This document shows positions 19,337-27,938 of a stretch of DNA of 64,000 nt, piece by piece. This stretch comes from Microbacterium pullorum (lineage in GTDB: Bacteria; Actinomycetota; Actinomycetes; Actinomycetales; Microbacteriaceae), in the NCBI RefSeq assembly GCF_014836535.1, contig NZ_JACSQP010000002.1, forward strand, positions 310,001 to 374,000, written 5' to 3'. The position numbers were made by a program, and so were the translations under genes. The notes beneath the pieces are model-generated. The model was not told where the DNA came from. It made no database searches and saw only the letters and a list, made by a program, of their open reading frames with translations. Positions within the stretch are counted from its first letter, which is position 1; every line of letters begins with the position of its first letter.

Positions 19337-20713
19337 ATGAGCGCACAGGAGATTCAGGACGATCGAGAGCCGGAGTTCGCGCGGCCAGGAGAGGCGACAG
19401 TCGCGCCGAGGACGAAGCTCCCGCAGCACGAGTCACTGCCGGAAACCGCCAAGCAGATCGTCGATGACGAGACGATGCTCGACGGCAACTCGCGGCTGAA
19501 CCTCGCCACCTTCGTCGGCACCTGGATGGACGATCAGGCCCGCCAGGTGTACGAGGCCGCCTTCGACAAGAACATGATCGACAAGGACGAGTACCCGCAG
19601 ACCGCCGCCATCGAGGACAGATGCTGGCACATGCTCGCGGATCTCTGGAACGCCCCCGATGCGGAGGCGTCGATCGGAACGTCGACCATCGGGTCGTCGG
19701 AAGCCTGCATGCTGGCCGGTCTCGCTTTCAAGCGGCGCTGGCAGCACGCCCGCAGGGCCGAGGGCAAGGACGTCTCGAAGCCGAACCTCGTCATGTCGTC
19801 GGCGGTGCAGGTGTGCTGGGAGAAGTTCTGCAACTACTTCGACGTCGAGCCGCGACTCGTGCCGATCTCGGAGGACCACAAGACTCTCGACGGTCACGAC
19901 CTGCAGCGCTACGTCGACGAGAACACGATCGGCGTGGTCGCCATCATGGGCGTGACCTACACCGGCATGTACGAGCCGGTCGCGCAGATCGCGAAGGCGC
20001 TCGACGACATCCAGACCGCGACGGGGCTGGACATTCCGATCCACGTCGATGGAGCATCCGGTGCGATGATCGCGCCGTTCTTGCAGCCCGACCTCGAGTG
20101 GGACTTCCGCCTCGAACGGGTGCATTCCATCAGCACGTCCGGACACAAGTACGGGCTCGTGTACCCGGGGCTGGGCTGGGTCGTGTGGCGCGACAAGAAG
20201 TGGTTGCCCGATGACCTCGTCTTCCAGGTGAGCTACCTCGGCGGATCGATGCCGACGTTCGCACTCAACTTCTCACGCCCCGGCGCGCAGGTGCTGCTGC
20301 AGTACTACGTCTTCCTGCGCCTCGGTTTCGATGGCTTCCGGACCGTGCAGCAGGAAGCGCAGGACACCGCGCTCTTCCTGTCCGGCGGCATCGCGAAGAT
20401 CGGTGCCTTCGACCTCTGGAACGACGGAAGCGACATTCCGGTGTTCGCGTGGCGGCTCAAGGCCGGTCACACCCAGAACTGGAACCTGTACCACCTGCAG
20501 GATCGGCTGCGCATGAAGGGATGGCTCGTGCCGGCCTACCCCATGCCGGACGACCTGACGGATCTCACCGTGCAGCGCATCGTGGTGCGCAACGGGCTGA
20601 GCAGGGATCTGGCCGCCGAGCTCCTCGCCGACATCGAGACAGAGACCGCCTATCTCGACGGACTCGAATCGCCCATGCCGGTCGAGGCGCAGCATCCCGC
20701 GTTCCATCACTAG
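19337..20713 (+). CDS. gadB: Glutamate decarboxylase
   Basis: A 458-residue PLP-dependent group II decarboxylase of the bacterial GadA/GadB type: LNLATFVGTWMDDQ, GTSTIGSSEACMLAGLAFKR, HVDGASGAMIAPF (PLP-interacting Asp) and the Schiff-base lysine about residue 271 in STSGHKYGLVYPG. It converts glutamate to GABA, consuming a cytoplasmic proton. The ATG follows GCGGAGGG at ideal spacing. The usual partner, a glutamate/GABA antiporter, is not adjacent, so it may serve GABA metabolism or rely on a distant transporter. Confidence 0.93.
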   Translation: MSAQEIQDDREPEFARPGEATVAPRTKLPQHESLPETAKQIVDDETMLDGNSRLNLATFVGTWMDDQARQVYEAAFDKNMIDKDEYPQTAAIEDRCWHMLADLWNAPDAEASIGTSTIGSSEACMLAGLAFKRRWQHARRAEGKDVSKPNLVMSSAVQVCWEKFCNYFDVEPRLVPISEDHKTLDGHDLQRYVDENTIGVVAIMGVTYTGMYEPVAQIAKALDDIQTATGLDIPIHVDGASGAMIAPFLQPDLEWDFRLERVHSISTSGHKYGLVYPGLGWVVWRDKKWLPDDLVFQVSYLGGSMPTFALNFSRPGAQVLLQYYVFLRLGFDGFRTVQQEAQDTALFLSGGIAKIGAFDLWNDGSDIPVFAWRLKAGHTQNWNLYHLQDRLRMKGWLVPAYPMPDDLTDLTVQRIVVRNGLSRDLAAELLADIETETAYLDGLESPMPVEAQHPAFHH

Positions 20714-20756
20714 GAGTCGTGCTGCAAGCGGATGCTGTGGGCGTCGGTGTAGGTGG

Positions 20757-21353
20757 TCAGGCCGGTTGACCGCTGAGCGCAGCGCGCTTGCGCGCGTGGG
20801 CCCGCGCTGCCCGCACACGGTCACCGCATCGCGTTGAGCACCAGCGTCTGCGCGCGTGCGCACGAAGGAAGAACCGGTCGCACGAATCCGCTTCGCAGAC
20901 GGCGAGCGTGGCTGCTTCGTCGCCCGTCATGAGGGCAGCCGCGTCCTCGGCGATCACGGCCATGACATGCTCGACCACCTGCGTCGCCGGATGCTCCGGA
21001 ACGCGGATGAATCCGATGCCGGGCTGGAAGTGCAGGCGCATCGCACCGGGCGCGCTGGTGAGCGCGTCGTTCAGGACCCGCACCGACTCGCCCGTCGGCT
21101 CGACCCCCTCGAGGTGCGCCGTCATGATGTCGCGCACGGCATCGCGCAGCTCAGTGAGCCTCCCCTGGCATTGACCGCGCAGGTGCACGTCGGGCGCGGC
21201 CAGGTCGTGCGCGACGATCCAGCCGGTCGCGGATTCAGGTGTCGCAAGCTCATCGAAGCGCCGCCCACCGGACGATGCTCCCGCACTGTTCGCCAGGGCG
21301 AGACTGGGGTGCTCGGCGTCCCCCGGTGCCGGGCTGTGGATCGTCATGGTCAT
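20757..21353 (-). CDS. CGNR zinc-finger (ABATE-domain) regulator
   Basis: 198 residues. The N-terminal ABATE stress-response domain (LALANSAG onward) is followed by a C-terminal CGNR-type zinc finger: CEADSCDRFFLRAHARRRWC then STRCGDRVRAA, with CGDR replacing CGNR. Such proteins are presumed DNA-binding regulators. It is divergent from a luciferase-like monooxygenase gene 93 bp away, with an inverted repeat in between, so that gene is a likely target. ATGs at 21353 and 21347 are both possible starts. Confidence 0.83.
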   Translation of the reverse strand: MTMTIHSPAPGDAEHPSLALANSAGASSGGRRFDELATPESATGWIVAHDLAAPDVHLRGQCQGRLTELRDAVRDIMTAHLEGVEPTGESVRVLNDALTSAPGAMRLHFQPGIGFIRVPEHPATQVVEHVMAVIAEDAAALMTGDEAATLAVCEADSCDRFFLRAHARRRWCSTRCGDRVRAARAHARKRAALSGQPA

Positions 21354-21404
21354 GCACCTCACGCTATCAGTTCGCGTTTTCCATGAGACGCCTGTTACGG
21401 TCAG

Positions 21405-21432
21405 TCATGGCATACGTCCATTTTTGCCATGA
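21405..21432. promoter_or_regulatory. Inverted repeat, candidate operator
   Basis: A perfect 8-bp inverted repeat (TCATGGCA at 21405-21412, TGCCATGA at 21425-21432) with a 12-nt spacer lies between the CGNR regulator and the monooxygenase, just before the latter's ribosome-binding site. It is a plausible binding site for the adjacent regulator. Confidence 0.5.
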
Positions 21433-21446
21433 CATGAAGGAATCAC

Positions 21447-22514
21447 ATGCAGTTTGACGCACCTTCGGGTACAGCACCCTTCTCCCTGTCCGTTCTCGCC
21501 TCTGGGAGCACCGGTGTCGGGGTGAGCGCCGCGGACGGCTTGGCGAGCACGATCTCGCTAGCACGCACGGCGGACCGCCACGGATTCCGTCGGTTCTGGA
21601 TGTCGGAGCACCACGCGATGCCGGCAACCTCGGTGGCCTCGCCGCAGCTGATGGTGGCCCGCCTCATCGCCGAGACATCGCGCATCCACCTCGGAGCCGG
21701 CGGCGTGATGCTGCCCAATCACGCGCCGCTCATCATTGCGGAGCAGTTCGGGATGCTCGAGGCGATGGCCCCGCAGCGGATCGATCTGGGCCTGGGGCGC
21801 GCTCCGGGCACCGACGGCGAGACGGCAGCCGCACTGCGCCGCGGCGCGGACGCCAACGACGGATTCCATCGACAGGTGCTCGAGCTGCTCGGCTTCCTCA
21901 ACGATGACTTCCCTGCCGGACACCGCTACCACGATGTCCACGCCGTCCCCGGGCCCTGGCAGTCCGGTCAGAACCGTGTGACCACACAATCGGCCGGACC
22001 CGAGATCTGGATCCTGGGCTCATCGCCGTACTCTGCGCAGCTGGCCGCGCACCTCGGCAGGCCGTACGCGTTCGCGTTGCAGTTCGGCGACGCCGACGTC
22101 GACACCGCCCTGCGCATCTACCGAGAGAATTTCCAACCTTCGGACGTGCTGGCCGAGCCCCACACGCTGGTCAGCGTGCCCGCGGCGATCGCCGATGATC
22201 CGGCTGAGGCGCGACGCCAGGCGTCGACCATGTCGATGGCGATGCTGCGGATGTTCAAGCGCGAGGGCTATCAGCTGCTGCCACCGGACGAGGTGGCCGC
22301 CTACCCAGCCACGATGCAGGAGCGGCAGATACTCGACTCCTACACCGACCGCAACTTCCACGGCACCGCCGCCACCGTCGCCGACCGGCTCGAACTCCTC
22401 CACGCCCGCACGGGCGTCGACGAGGTGATGCTCGTCGTCGGGGGCCACTCCTCGGCTCTCGACGAGCGGGGCATCGAGCTCATCGCCGATCACTACGACA
22501 TGGCGCAGGCCTGA
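21447..22514 (+). CDS. Luciferase-like flavin-dependent monooxygenase
   Basis: 355 residues of the bacterial luciferase (LLM) TIM-barrel superfamily, in the group annotated MsnO8-like: LSVLASGSTGVG, RFWMSEHHAMPATS, LGAGGVMLPNHAPLIIAEQFGMLEAMAPQRIDLGLGRAPGTD (split over about 85-125). These enzymes use reduced FMN and oxygen on diverse substrates. The ATG follows GAAGGA. An isochorismatase-like hydrolase gene follows 58 bp later on the same strand and shares its terminator, suggesting a two-gene operon. Confidence 0.88.
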   Translation: MQFDAPSGTAPFSLSVLASGSTGVGVSAADGLASTISLARTADRHGFRRFWMSEHHAMPATSVASPQLMVARLIAETSRIHLGAGGVMLPNHAPLIIAEQFGMLEAMAPQRIDLGLGRAPGTDGETAAALRRGADANDGFHRQVLELLGFLNDDFPAGHRYHDVHAVPGPWQSGQNRVTTQSAGPEIWILGSSPYSAQLAAHLGRPYAFALQFGDADVDTALRIYRENFQPSDVLAEPHTLVSVPAAIADDPAEARRQASTMSMAMLRMFKREGYQLLPPDEVAAYPATMQERQILDSYTDRNFHGTAATVADRLELLHARTGVDEVMLVVGGHSSALDERGIELIADHYDMAQA

Positions 22515-22572
22515 CGCTTTCGCATATCCCCCACCAATCCCTGAATCCCCATCCCCGAAACGGAGACACACC

Positions 22573-23202
22573 ATGTCCGCACCGCGCAGAGCCCTGATCA
22601 TCATCGACGCCCAGCAGGAGTACTTCGATGGACTCCTGCCGATCCAGTACCCCGACCGCGAGCAGTCCATCGCACGCATCCGTACCGCGATGGACGCGGC
22701 CGAAGCAGCAGGCATCCCGCTCGTGGTGGTTCAGCACGAACTGCCCGCCGAGGCGCCGGTCTTCGCCGTCGGATCCGCCACCCACCAGAACCACCCGGCG
22801 GTCGCGGACCGCGAGGCTCGTGCAGCCAAGCTGGTGGGCAAGCAGTTCGCGAGCGTCTTCGCAGGAACGGAGCTCGATGCCTGGCTGCGAGAGCAGGGCA
22901 TCGACACGGTCACCCTCGCCGGGTACATGACCAACAACTGCATCCTCGCGTCCGCCGCCGACGCCGAGCCGCGCGGCTTCGCTGTCGAGGTCCTCTCCGA
23001 CGCCACCGGAGCAATCGACCTGGCGAACGAGGCCGGCAGCGCCGCTGCTCGTAACGTGCACGAGACCGTCATGGCCCTGCTCCACTCGAACTGGGCCGCG
23101 GTCGCCGACACCGCCACCTGGACGGCCGCTCTGCAGTCCGGTGAAGCGCTCCCCCAGAGCGACCTGGTCTCCTCCGCGGCACAGGGACGCGCGAGCGCCT
23201 GA
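22573..23202 (+). CDS. Isochorismatase-family cysteine hydrolase
   Basis: 209 residues with the alpha/beta isochorismatase fold. The catalytic triad is visible: Asp12 (LIIIDAQQEYF), a lysine in the middle (AAKLVGKQFASVF) and Cys123 in AGYMTNNCILASAADA, the last matching the cis-peptide and Cys of the family. Members hydrolyse amides such as nicotinamide, ureidoacrylate or carbamates. Substrate unknown. It follows a luciferase-like monooxygenase and ends at a strong terminator. Confidence 0.87.
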   Translation: MSAPRRALIIIDAQQEYFDGLLPIQYPDREQSIARIRTAMDAAEAAGIPLVVVQHELPAEAPVFAVGSATHQNHPAVADREARAAKLVGKQFASVFAGTELDAWLREQGIDTVTLAGYMTNNCILASAADAEPRGFAVEVLSDATGAIDLANEAGSAAARNVHETVMALLHSNWAAVADTATWTAALQSGEALPQSDLVSSAAQGRASA

Positions 23203-23221
23203 CCCGAGGCTTGCCCAGCGA

Positions 23222-23260
23222 CCGAAGGTGCCCGTCCCGAATTCGGGCGGGCACCTTCGG
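23222..23260 (+). terminator. Strong hairpin terminator
   Basis: A 19-bp stem with one bulged T (23222-23241 paired with 23242-23260, essentially no loop beyond the AATT centre) lies 20 nt past the isochorismatase stop. Confidence 0.75.
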
Positions 23261-23360
23261 CCGTGACACGCGCATTGCGGCAGGCCGGAGCGCCGCTGCC
23301 GTTCAGGCGACCTTCAACGGCGTGCGCCCTGCCCTCGCTGAGCCGTGCCACGCTGGAACC

Positions 23361-24302
23361 GTGACTCGACTTCCCTTGCGCGCGCGGCTCCTTTCGGCGC
23401 TGGCGGGCGATCCGGATGGCACGCCCTCCTGGGTGCGGGCTCTGGCTGACGGCGACGATCGCGGCTATTTCGCCGACGGCGGCGCAGCCTGGACGGTGCA
23501 CGCCGGCACGGCGACGTTCGTCGCCGGCATCCGCGCTCTGCTCATCCAGGCACTGCACCCGGGCGCGATGGCCGGTGTCCATGACTTCTCGCGCTATCGG
23601 GAGGATCCCATCGGACGCCTCACGGGCACGGTGCGCTGGATCATCTGCGTGACCTACGGCTCGACCGAGCAGGCGCAGGCCGAAACGGCGCGCGTGGGTC
23701 GTCTTCATCAAAGGGTCTCCGGCACCTACAAGACGGATGCCGGACCCCGCACGTATTCGGCGTCGGACGCCTCGCTGGTGGAGTGGGTGCATCTCGCCTT
23801 CACCGAGGCATTCCTCGGCGCCCACCAACTGTGGGGCGGCCCGATCCCGGGCGGAGCCGACGCCTACGTGCGCGAATGGGCGCAGGCCGGTCGGCTGATG
23901 CGCGTCCCCGATCCCCCCGAGACCGAGGCCGACCTGAGGTCGCGGATGGACGCGTACATCGAGCGCGGTGAGCTCGTCCACGATGAGCGTGTCGCGGAAG
24001 TGGTTCAGTTCCTCCGTGACGTCCCCTTCACCGGATCAATGCGGCTCGCCTATCGCGTGCTGTTCGCCGCCGCCGTCGCGAGCCTCCCCCGGCAGTACCG
24101 CAAGATGCTCGGTCTGAGACGAACCCCGCTGCCCGTCATCACCGCAACGCGGATCGTGCTCGCCATCTCGTCCAAGGCCCTCGGATCGGGTCCACGAGCC
24201 CACGACTTCGCCCGACAACGACACCAGCGCTTACAGGACACCGGGATTGCCGATGGCCCTCGACTTCCAGCCGACGGGTCGGCATCTAGGATCGGCGAGT
24301 GA
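23361..24302 (+). CDS. MpaB-like oxygenase (DUF2236)
   Basis: 313 residues of the DUF2236/MpaB family, haem-dependent oxygenases related to latex-clearing protein: a conserved central part with LIQALHPGAMAGVHDFSRY, VGRLHQRVSGTY and LVEWVHLAFTEAFL. The histidines in these motifs are the likely haem-iron ligands and catalytic residues. The GTG at 23361 has CACGCT 6 nt upstream and lies past the previous gene's terminator; the frame before it is not conserved. Its stop overlaps the next start (GTGA). Confidence 0.8.
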   Translation: MTRLPLRARLLSALAGDPDGTPSWVRALADGDDRGYFADGGAAWTVHAGTATFVAGIRALLIQALHPGAMAGVHDFSRYREDPIGRLTGTVRWIICVTYGSTEQAQAETARVGRLHQRVSGTYKTDAGPRTYSASDASLVEWVHLAFTEAFLGAHQLWGGPIPGGADAYVREWAQAGRLMRVPDPPETEADLRSRMDAYIERGELVHDERVAEVVQFLRDVPFTGSMRLAYRVLFAAAVASLPRQYRKMLGLRRTPLPVITATRIVLAISSKALGSGPRAHDFARQRHQRLQDTGIADGPRLPADGSASRIGE

Positions 24303-24766
24303 CCACCGGATACCATCCATCCCGCCCCGCCGACGGTCGCCCGCGCGATCTCTCGCGACCTCTGCCGTCGGCGGTGAGCTGGACTGTGTTGTGCGCATTC
24401 GTGGTCGTGTTCTCGGTCGCGTTCGTCGTGCTCGACCTCCCCATGTGGATGCCGGTGCTGTACAGCGTCCTGAGCATCGTCGCGTTCGCGTGCTACGGGA
24501 TCGATAGGGCTGCGGCGCGACGTAACCGGCAACGAATCTCGGAGCAGACGCTGGTCATGCTCGGGCTCTTCGGCGGCTGGCCGGGCGCACTCATCGCGCA
24601 GCAGGTGTTCCGACACAAGACCCGCAAACGCTCCTTCCGCCGCGCGTTCTGGGGCTCAGTCGTGATCAATGTCGCCGCGCTCGCGGGACTTGTCACCTAT
24701 GCCACACTCAACGACGTCAGCCTCGAGCTCCAGCTCGGGACCCTGTGGTCGCAGTTGGTTGGCTGA
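24299..24766 (+). CDS. DUF1294 membrane protein
   Basis: 155 residues with about four hydrophobic segments and the hallmark DUF1294 stretch GGWPGALIAQQVFRHKTRKR in the C-terminal half. In other bacteria DUF1294 is sometimes fused to a cold-shock domain; here it stands alone with a short polar N-terminus. The GTG at 24299 overlaps the preceding stop by 4 nt but also has TAGGAT 6 nt upstream, so it may have its own promoter. Function unknown. Confidence 0.85.
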   Translation: MTTGYHPSRPADGRPRDLSRPLPSAVSWTVLCAFVVVFSVAFVVLDLPMWMPVLYSVLSIVAFACYGIDRAAARRNRQRISEQTLVMLGLFGGWPGALIAQQVFRHKTRKRSFRRAFWGSVVINVAALAGLVTYATLNDVSLELQLGTLWSQLVG

Positions 24767-24787
24767 CCCGCGCCAGCGACCGATGTG

Positions 24788-25281
24788 TCATGCGGCTGGC
24801 CGAGCCCGCGGCGACGCTGCAACTCGAGTTCGCTGCGTCATCGATCGCTTCGGCTGCTTACCCTCCACGTGGCCCTCGCGCGGCGGACTGCCATCCCTTT
24901 TTTCGCGCGCATGCTGATCCGGTCACGCTCGAATCCCGCGACCAGCGCGAGCACGTTAAAGCGCAGCCGACCCACAGGGTCGGCTGGGTAGCTTCTGCTC
25001 CCGCCGAGACTGAGGGCGGCGCCTTTCTTCGTCGATTCCTAGGCAATGTCGCGCCCCCCCCGCACTGGCTGGGTAAGCCGGCAGAGTTTCGCCACGACGA
25101 GGGTGTCGCGTTCTCTGACGGCGGCGAGCGCCTCGCGCAATCCGGGTCACGCCCGGTTCGTGCCGGTGAGGCCGTGATCGACGCAGATGTGTGAAGCGAG
25201 GACTCCCAGTCGCAGCAGCGCATCCCGCTGCGATGTGAGGCCTTGATCCGCGGTGGACACTCTGGCGTAGCCAATCTGCAT
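24788..25281 (-). pseudogene. Decayed serine recombinase (resolvase/invertase family)
   Basis: Reading leftward from 25281, the frame starts MQIGYARVSTADQGLTSQRD, the catalytic-serine motif (Ser9) of small serine recombinases, and continues through GLTGTNRA, GLREALAAVRERDTLVVAKL, KKGAALSLGG, DPVGRLRFNVLALVAGFERD and MRAKKGMAV. In-frame stops interrupt it at 25147-25149 (TGA, where the family has Arg) and 25039-25041 (TAG). A frameshift near 24870 moves the trailing GKQPK motif to another frame. The gene is therefore dead. Almost the whole ~185-residue length is traceable. Confidence 0.82.
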
Positions 25282-25424
25282 TCAATTCATCCAGCCGAGC
25301 GTCCCAATCGAACCAGACCCACGCGCTCGGGTTGGCTCTTCTAGCGGGCGACGAACGGTTGAGAACGAAGCCGCGCGACACGATCCTGCGCCGTTCTAAC
25401 GGTGTTGCACGGGCCTCTGTGTTG

Positions 25425-25868
25425 CTAGCGCAACGCGTCCTCATACGCGGCCAGCCACACGCCACAGGTCATGCGGCGAGCGTGAGCGGCGAAGGCGAGC
25501 TTCGCGAACCAGCCTCCGAGGATGACACTGCCGATGGCGAAGGCCCAGGCGATCGCAACTCCGAACTCCGACAGGGTGGTCACGGAGCTGACGAGAATTG
25601 CGACCGCGGCGAGGAGCACCGCGACGACAGCAGATGGGGTCTCGGCACCGTTCAAGCTGTGTGCGCGGAGGGTGCCGAGTACGGCGAGGCGCACATTCGG
25701 AGATCCCTTGGTGCCTTCGACGAATGCGGCAATGCGGTCAACGGTCAACATTTCGTCGGGCCCGTGAGGTAGGTACTGTTTCGCCTCGTACAGCACTCGA
25801 TCGTTCACATAGGGCACCGCCGATGAGACCAACTGTGATTGCGATTTTGACATCTCCTTAGCATCCAC
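25425..25868 (-). CDS. Hypothetical two-helix membrane protein
   Basis: 147 residues, not recognised. A polar N-terminal half (MSKSQSQLVSS, GPDEMLTVDRIAAFVEGTKG) is followed by two hydrophobic segments (VVAVLLAAVAILVSSVTTL and IAWAFAIGSVILGGWFAKLA). Base composition is less GC-rich than the core genes around it, consistent with acquired DNA. It lies beside a decayed recombinase. Confidence 0.6.
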   Translation of the reverse strand: MDAKEMSKSQSQLVSSAVPYVNDRVLYEAKQYLPHGPDEMLTVDRIAAFVEGTKGSPNVRLAVLGTLRAHSLNGAETPSAVVAVLLAAVAILVSSVTTLSEFGVAIAWAFAIGSVILGGWFAKLAFAAHARRMTCGVWLAAYEDALR

Positions 25869-26005
25869 GGGCGCACCGACATTGATGAACTGTCATCGGC
25901 GCGCCATTGCCGACCGCTTTGAGGGGACGTGCCGTGCGCAGAGGGGCAACGCCCGCGAGCGGGGCAAAGCGCGCAACGTGGTACACGGCACACGATGATG
26001 AGCAC

Positions 26006-26314
26006 ATGGATGCTGCGACTCGACAAACTGCCCAGACCCTGATCGACTTCTACGCCGGCTTCGCGGCGAGCGACGACGAGGCGGAGCAACGTGCCGCCTT
26101 CGAGACTTCACTGGCGACGCTGAACGAGGGCGATGCGCTGATCGCGACGATGGAGGAGGACGGCGAGCTAACGCTTGATTTCACGCGCCTTCTGCTGGCG
26201 TCGGGAGTAGCGGTTCAGTGGCTAATGCAGCGTCTTCGAGTCCCCACAGGCAAGTCGACGGAAGCACTCACTTTCGAGTTGCGGACGTTCATTGACGCCC
26301 TCGCCGACGACTGA
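26006..26314 (+). CDS. Hypothetical acidic helical protein
   Basis: 102 residues, not recognised. The sequence is acidic and helical (QTAQTLIDFYAGFAASDDEA, EEDGELTLDFTRLLLASGVA) with no signal or membrane segment. The ATG at 26006 was chosen because the composition of the frame before it is not protein-like. It lies in the lower-GC island. Confidence 0.55.
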   Translation: MDAATRQTAQTLIDFYAGFAASDDEAEQRAAFETSLATLNEGDALIATMEEDGELTLDFTRLLLASGVAVQWLMQRLRVPTGKSTEALTFELRTFIDALADD

Positions 26315-26467
26315 CGGCCTGCCAGTGCGATCCGCTATCGCGCATCTGGATGAGACGACGTGCGCAGGATGATCACGCTCAGGCAGATGCGAGCCTGTCG
26401 GACTGGTCGAGCAGGAGAACGATGGCGTTCACCACGTGAAGAAGAGGGCAAAGATCGTGAATCATGA

Positions 26468-26926
26468 AACGAACAAGGATCGTCAACACGATCCACTGAA
26501 CGGCAGCCGCTGGGAAGAGATGCCGAGCACCCCTCCCCGGGAGGGCACTCCGATGGAGCTCGGCCCACGCCTGCCAGACTCTCTGATCGCCTACATCGCC
26601 GGCCCTCAGCATGTGCAGCGAGTGCCCGCCAGTTCCAAGACGTCGTCGAATGGGTCGACAATGAGCCGCCGGTCACTCGGCGTCCAAACGAAACCGAGAT
26701 AGCCGAGATGCAGGAGAGCCTCGCGAGCTTCCTGGCTGAGTTCGATATCCTCGCGCCCCCAGCGGGCGACGAGTGGCGGCTGTACCTGCCACCCGGAGTA
26801 TCTGAGAGCGACATCTGCGCAGCAGTCAACGGCCCAGAAGTCCGTCATAAGTCAGAAGCGAGCGCCCCAGAAGTCCGCGCGGATCTGCGCGTCCAGCTTG
26901 CGCGAGCCCTCGGGCCATTGGAGTGA
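26468..26926 (+). pseudogene. Possible frameshifted ORF remnant
   Basis: The last ~100 codons of this frame have plausible amino-acid composition, but no good start precedes them and the reading seems to shift near 26630. The nearest internal ATG (26708) would give only 72 residues. No family recognised. It could instead be a small real gene. Confidence 0.3.
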
Positions 26927-26956
26927 GCCCTCCGCGCCGGATCGTGGGCGCTGAAG

Positions 26957-26980
26957 CAGAACTCCACCGCGTCGCCGCCT
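26957..26980. repeat. Degenerate copy of ychF 3' end (copy 3)
   Basis: By eye 20 of 24 bases match the ychF terminus. Read on the minus strand it encodes GGDAVEFCFS, comparable to the usual YchF ending GDVVEFRF. This may be the original, now displaced, end of ychF. Confidence 0.5.
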
Positions 26981-26994
26981 ACGCTGTGAGTCGT

Positions 26995-27555
26995 TCATGG
27001 CCCCCGCCCGTTGAATGAGCGAAGCACAATCTGCTTCGAGCAGTCGATCCGGGTCACCCCGGCGTTGTCAGAGTTGAGCCTGGTCCACAGCGGCTGCGGG
27101 CATTGGAGTACGCGCTGAACCATGGCGCCGATGACGAAATTGTGAGTCACGGCGATGATCGCTCCGCGCCTTCGCGCGATCTGCGTCAGGTCGCGGAGCG
27201 CCGCCTCGATCGCGACCCCGTCCGGATCTCGTTCAGCTTCGGGCACTTGTTCCAGCCACTGCAACAGGAGGTCTGTGTATCCCTCTCGCCTCTCGTCGGA
27301 TGGCACCGGCGTCCGGTCGTTCAGCAGTTCTGACGCGATGATTTCGGCACCGGAGTTCGCACGATGGATAGCAGAGGCGGTACTAGAGGCACGCCGACGA
27401 GGGCTGTGAAGGATCGCAGCGACGTCCACCCCGATGAACCGCTCAGCGAGTCGGCGAGCCTGTTCCTCTCCTGCTGAGCTCAGCTCTGGGTCGTCTTCAT
27501 CCACGCTGAGCGCCTCGGCGTGGCGCACGAGAAAGACTGTCGCGGTTTTACTCAT
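26995..27555 (-). CDS. Histidine phosphatase family protein (SixA/PhoE-like)
   Basis: 186 residues of the histidine phosphatase superfamily. The phospho-accepting histidine lies in FLVRHAEAL (residues 9-17), the second arginine in LHSPRRRASSTA, and the C-terminal catalytic His in AVTHNFVIGAMV. Substrates in this family range from phosphoproteins to small metabolites. The ATG at 27555 has TACGCT 6 nt upstream. The gene occupies the left part of a segment bounded by ychF-end repeats; its stop is only 15 nt from the left repeat. Confidence 0.85.
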   Translation of the reverse strand: MSKTATVFLVRHAEALSVDEDDPELSSAGEEQARRLAERFIGVDVAAILHSPRRRASSTASAIHRANSGAEIIASELLNDRTPVPSDERREGYTDLLLQWLEQVPEAERDPDGVAIEAALRDLTQIARRRGAIIAVTHNFVIGAMVQRVLQCPQPLWTRLNSDNAGVTRIDCSKQIVLRSFNGRGP

Positions 27556-27650
27556 GGTCACAGCGTAGGAACTTCCGCCCGACGGCAGGAGTTACACGGT
27601 TGCTACAGGATGTTTACCCCGCGTCGCATCCGGGTCTGCCGCACCGATAG

Positions 27651-27890
27651 GTGACGGTTTGTAGTCACGCCGCGAGGGCGACGTCGGGGTCTCCCGCGCC
27701 GGACGTACGCCGCGCGGAGCGTCGCGTGTGGGGCTATCAGTCCGAAGGTCGCAATGAGCCTGACCTCTCCGACTGGCATCTCAGCTCTCGCTTGGTCGGC
27801 GAGGTCACCTTCACCACGGGTGAGAGCCGCTGGTATGGACCTAACGGACAGGTCGAGGAGCTGCCGCCGAAGCCAGCTGAGGGAAGCTAG
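27651..27890 (+). CDS. Hypothetical small protein
   Basis: 79 residues, not recognised. The C-terminal 55 residues (RVWGYQSEGRNEPDLSDWHL, then LVGEVTFTTGESRWYGPNG) have good protein composition and suggest a small beta domain; the N-terminal part is less convincing. It ends 18 nt before a ychF-end repeat and is the only plus-strand gene in the cassette region. The GTG start is tentative. Confidence 0.4.
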   Translation: MTVCSHAARATSGSPAPDVRRAERRVWGYQSEGRNEPDLSDWHLSSRLVGEVTFTTGESRWYGPNGQVEELPPKPAEGS

Positions 27891-27908
27891 TTCGATCCCA
27901 CCAAATAC

Positions 27909-27929
27909 CTAGCTGTGGCGGAACTCCAC
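27909..27929. repeat. Copy of ychF 3' end (copy 1)
   Basis: 20 of 21 bases are identical to the genuine ychF terminus at 29945-29965 (only A to G at position 4). It includes the stop codon and the codons for VEFRHS when read on the minus strand. Confidence 0.75.
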
Positions 27930-27938
27930 AGTGGTACG

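Larger units (their letters stand above)
26315..26994. other. Degraded stretch with a possible broken ORF
   Basis: About 680 bp without a convincing intact gene. A plus-strand frame ending at 26926 reads acidic and protein-like from about 26630 (QFQDVVEWVDNEPPVTRR, then SLASFLAEFDILAPPAGDEW), but upstream it becomes Arg/Pro/Ser noise while another frame improves, as expected for a frameshifted remnant. At its right end lies a degenerate copy of the ychF 3' end (listed separately). Confidence 0.4.

Noticed and set aside
25540-25580. AACTCCGAACTCC considered as another ychF-end copy
   Set aside because: It lacks the CTGTGGCGG half and lies inside a plausible coding frame.
26606-26848. 80-residue minus-strand ORF in the degraded stretch
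   Set aside because: It overlaps the better plus-strand frame, has no start signal and no recognisable motif.
27885-27900. tRNA-like T-loop sequence GTTCGATCCCACCA
   Set aside because: No matching T-stem, anticodon arm or acceptor stem could be formed around it.
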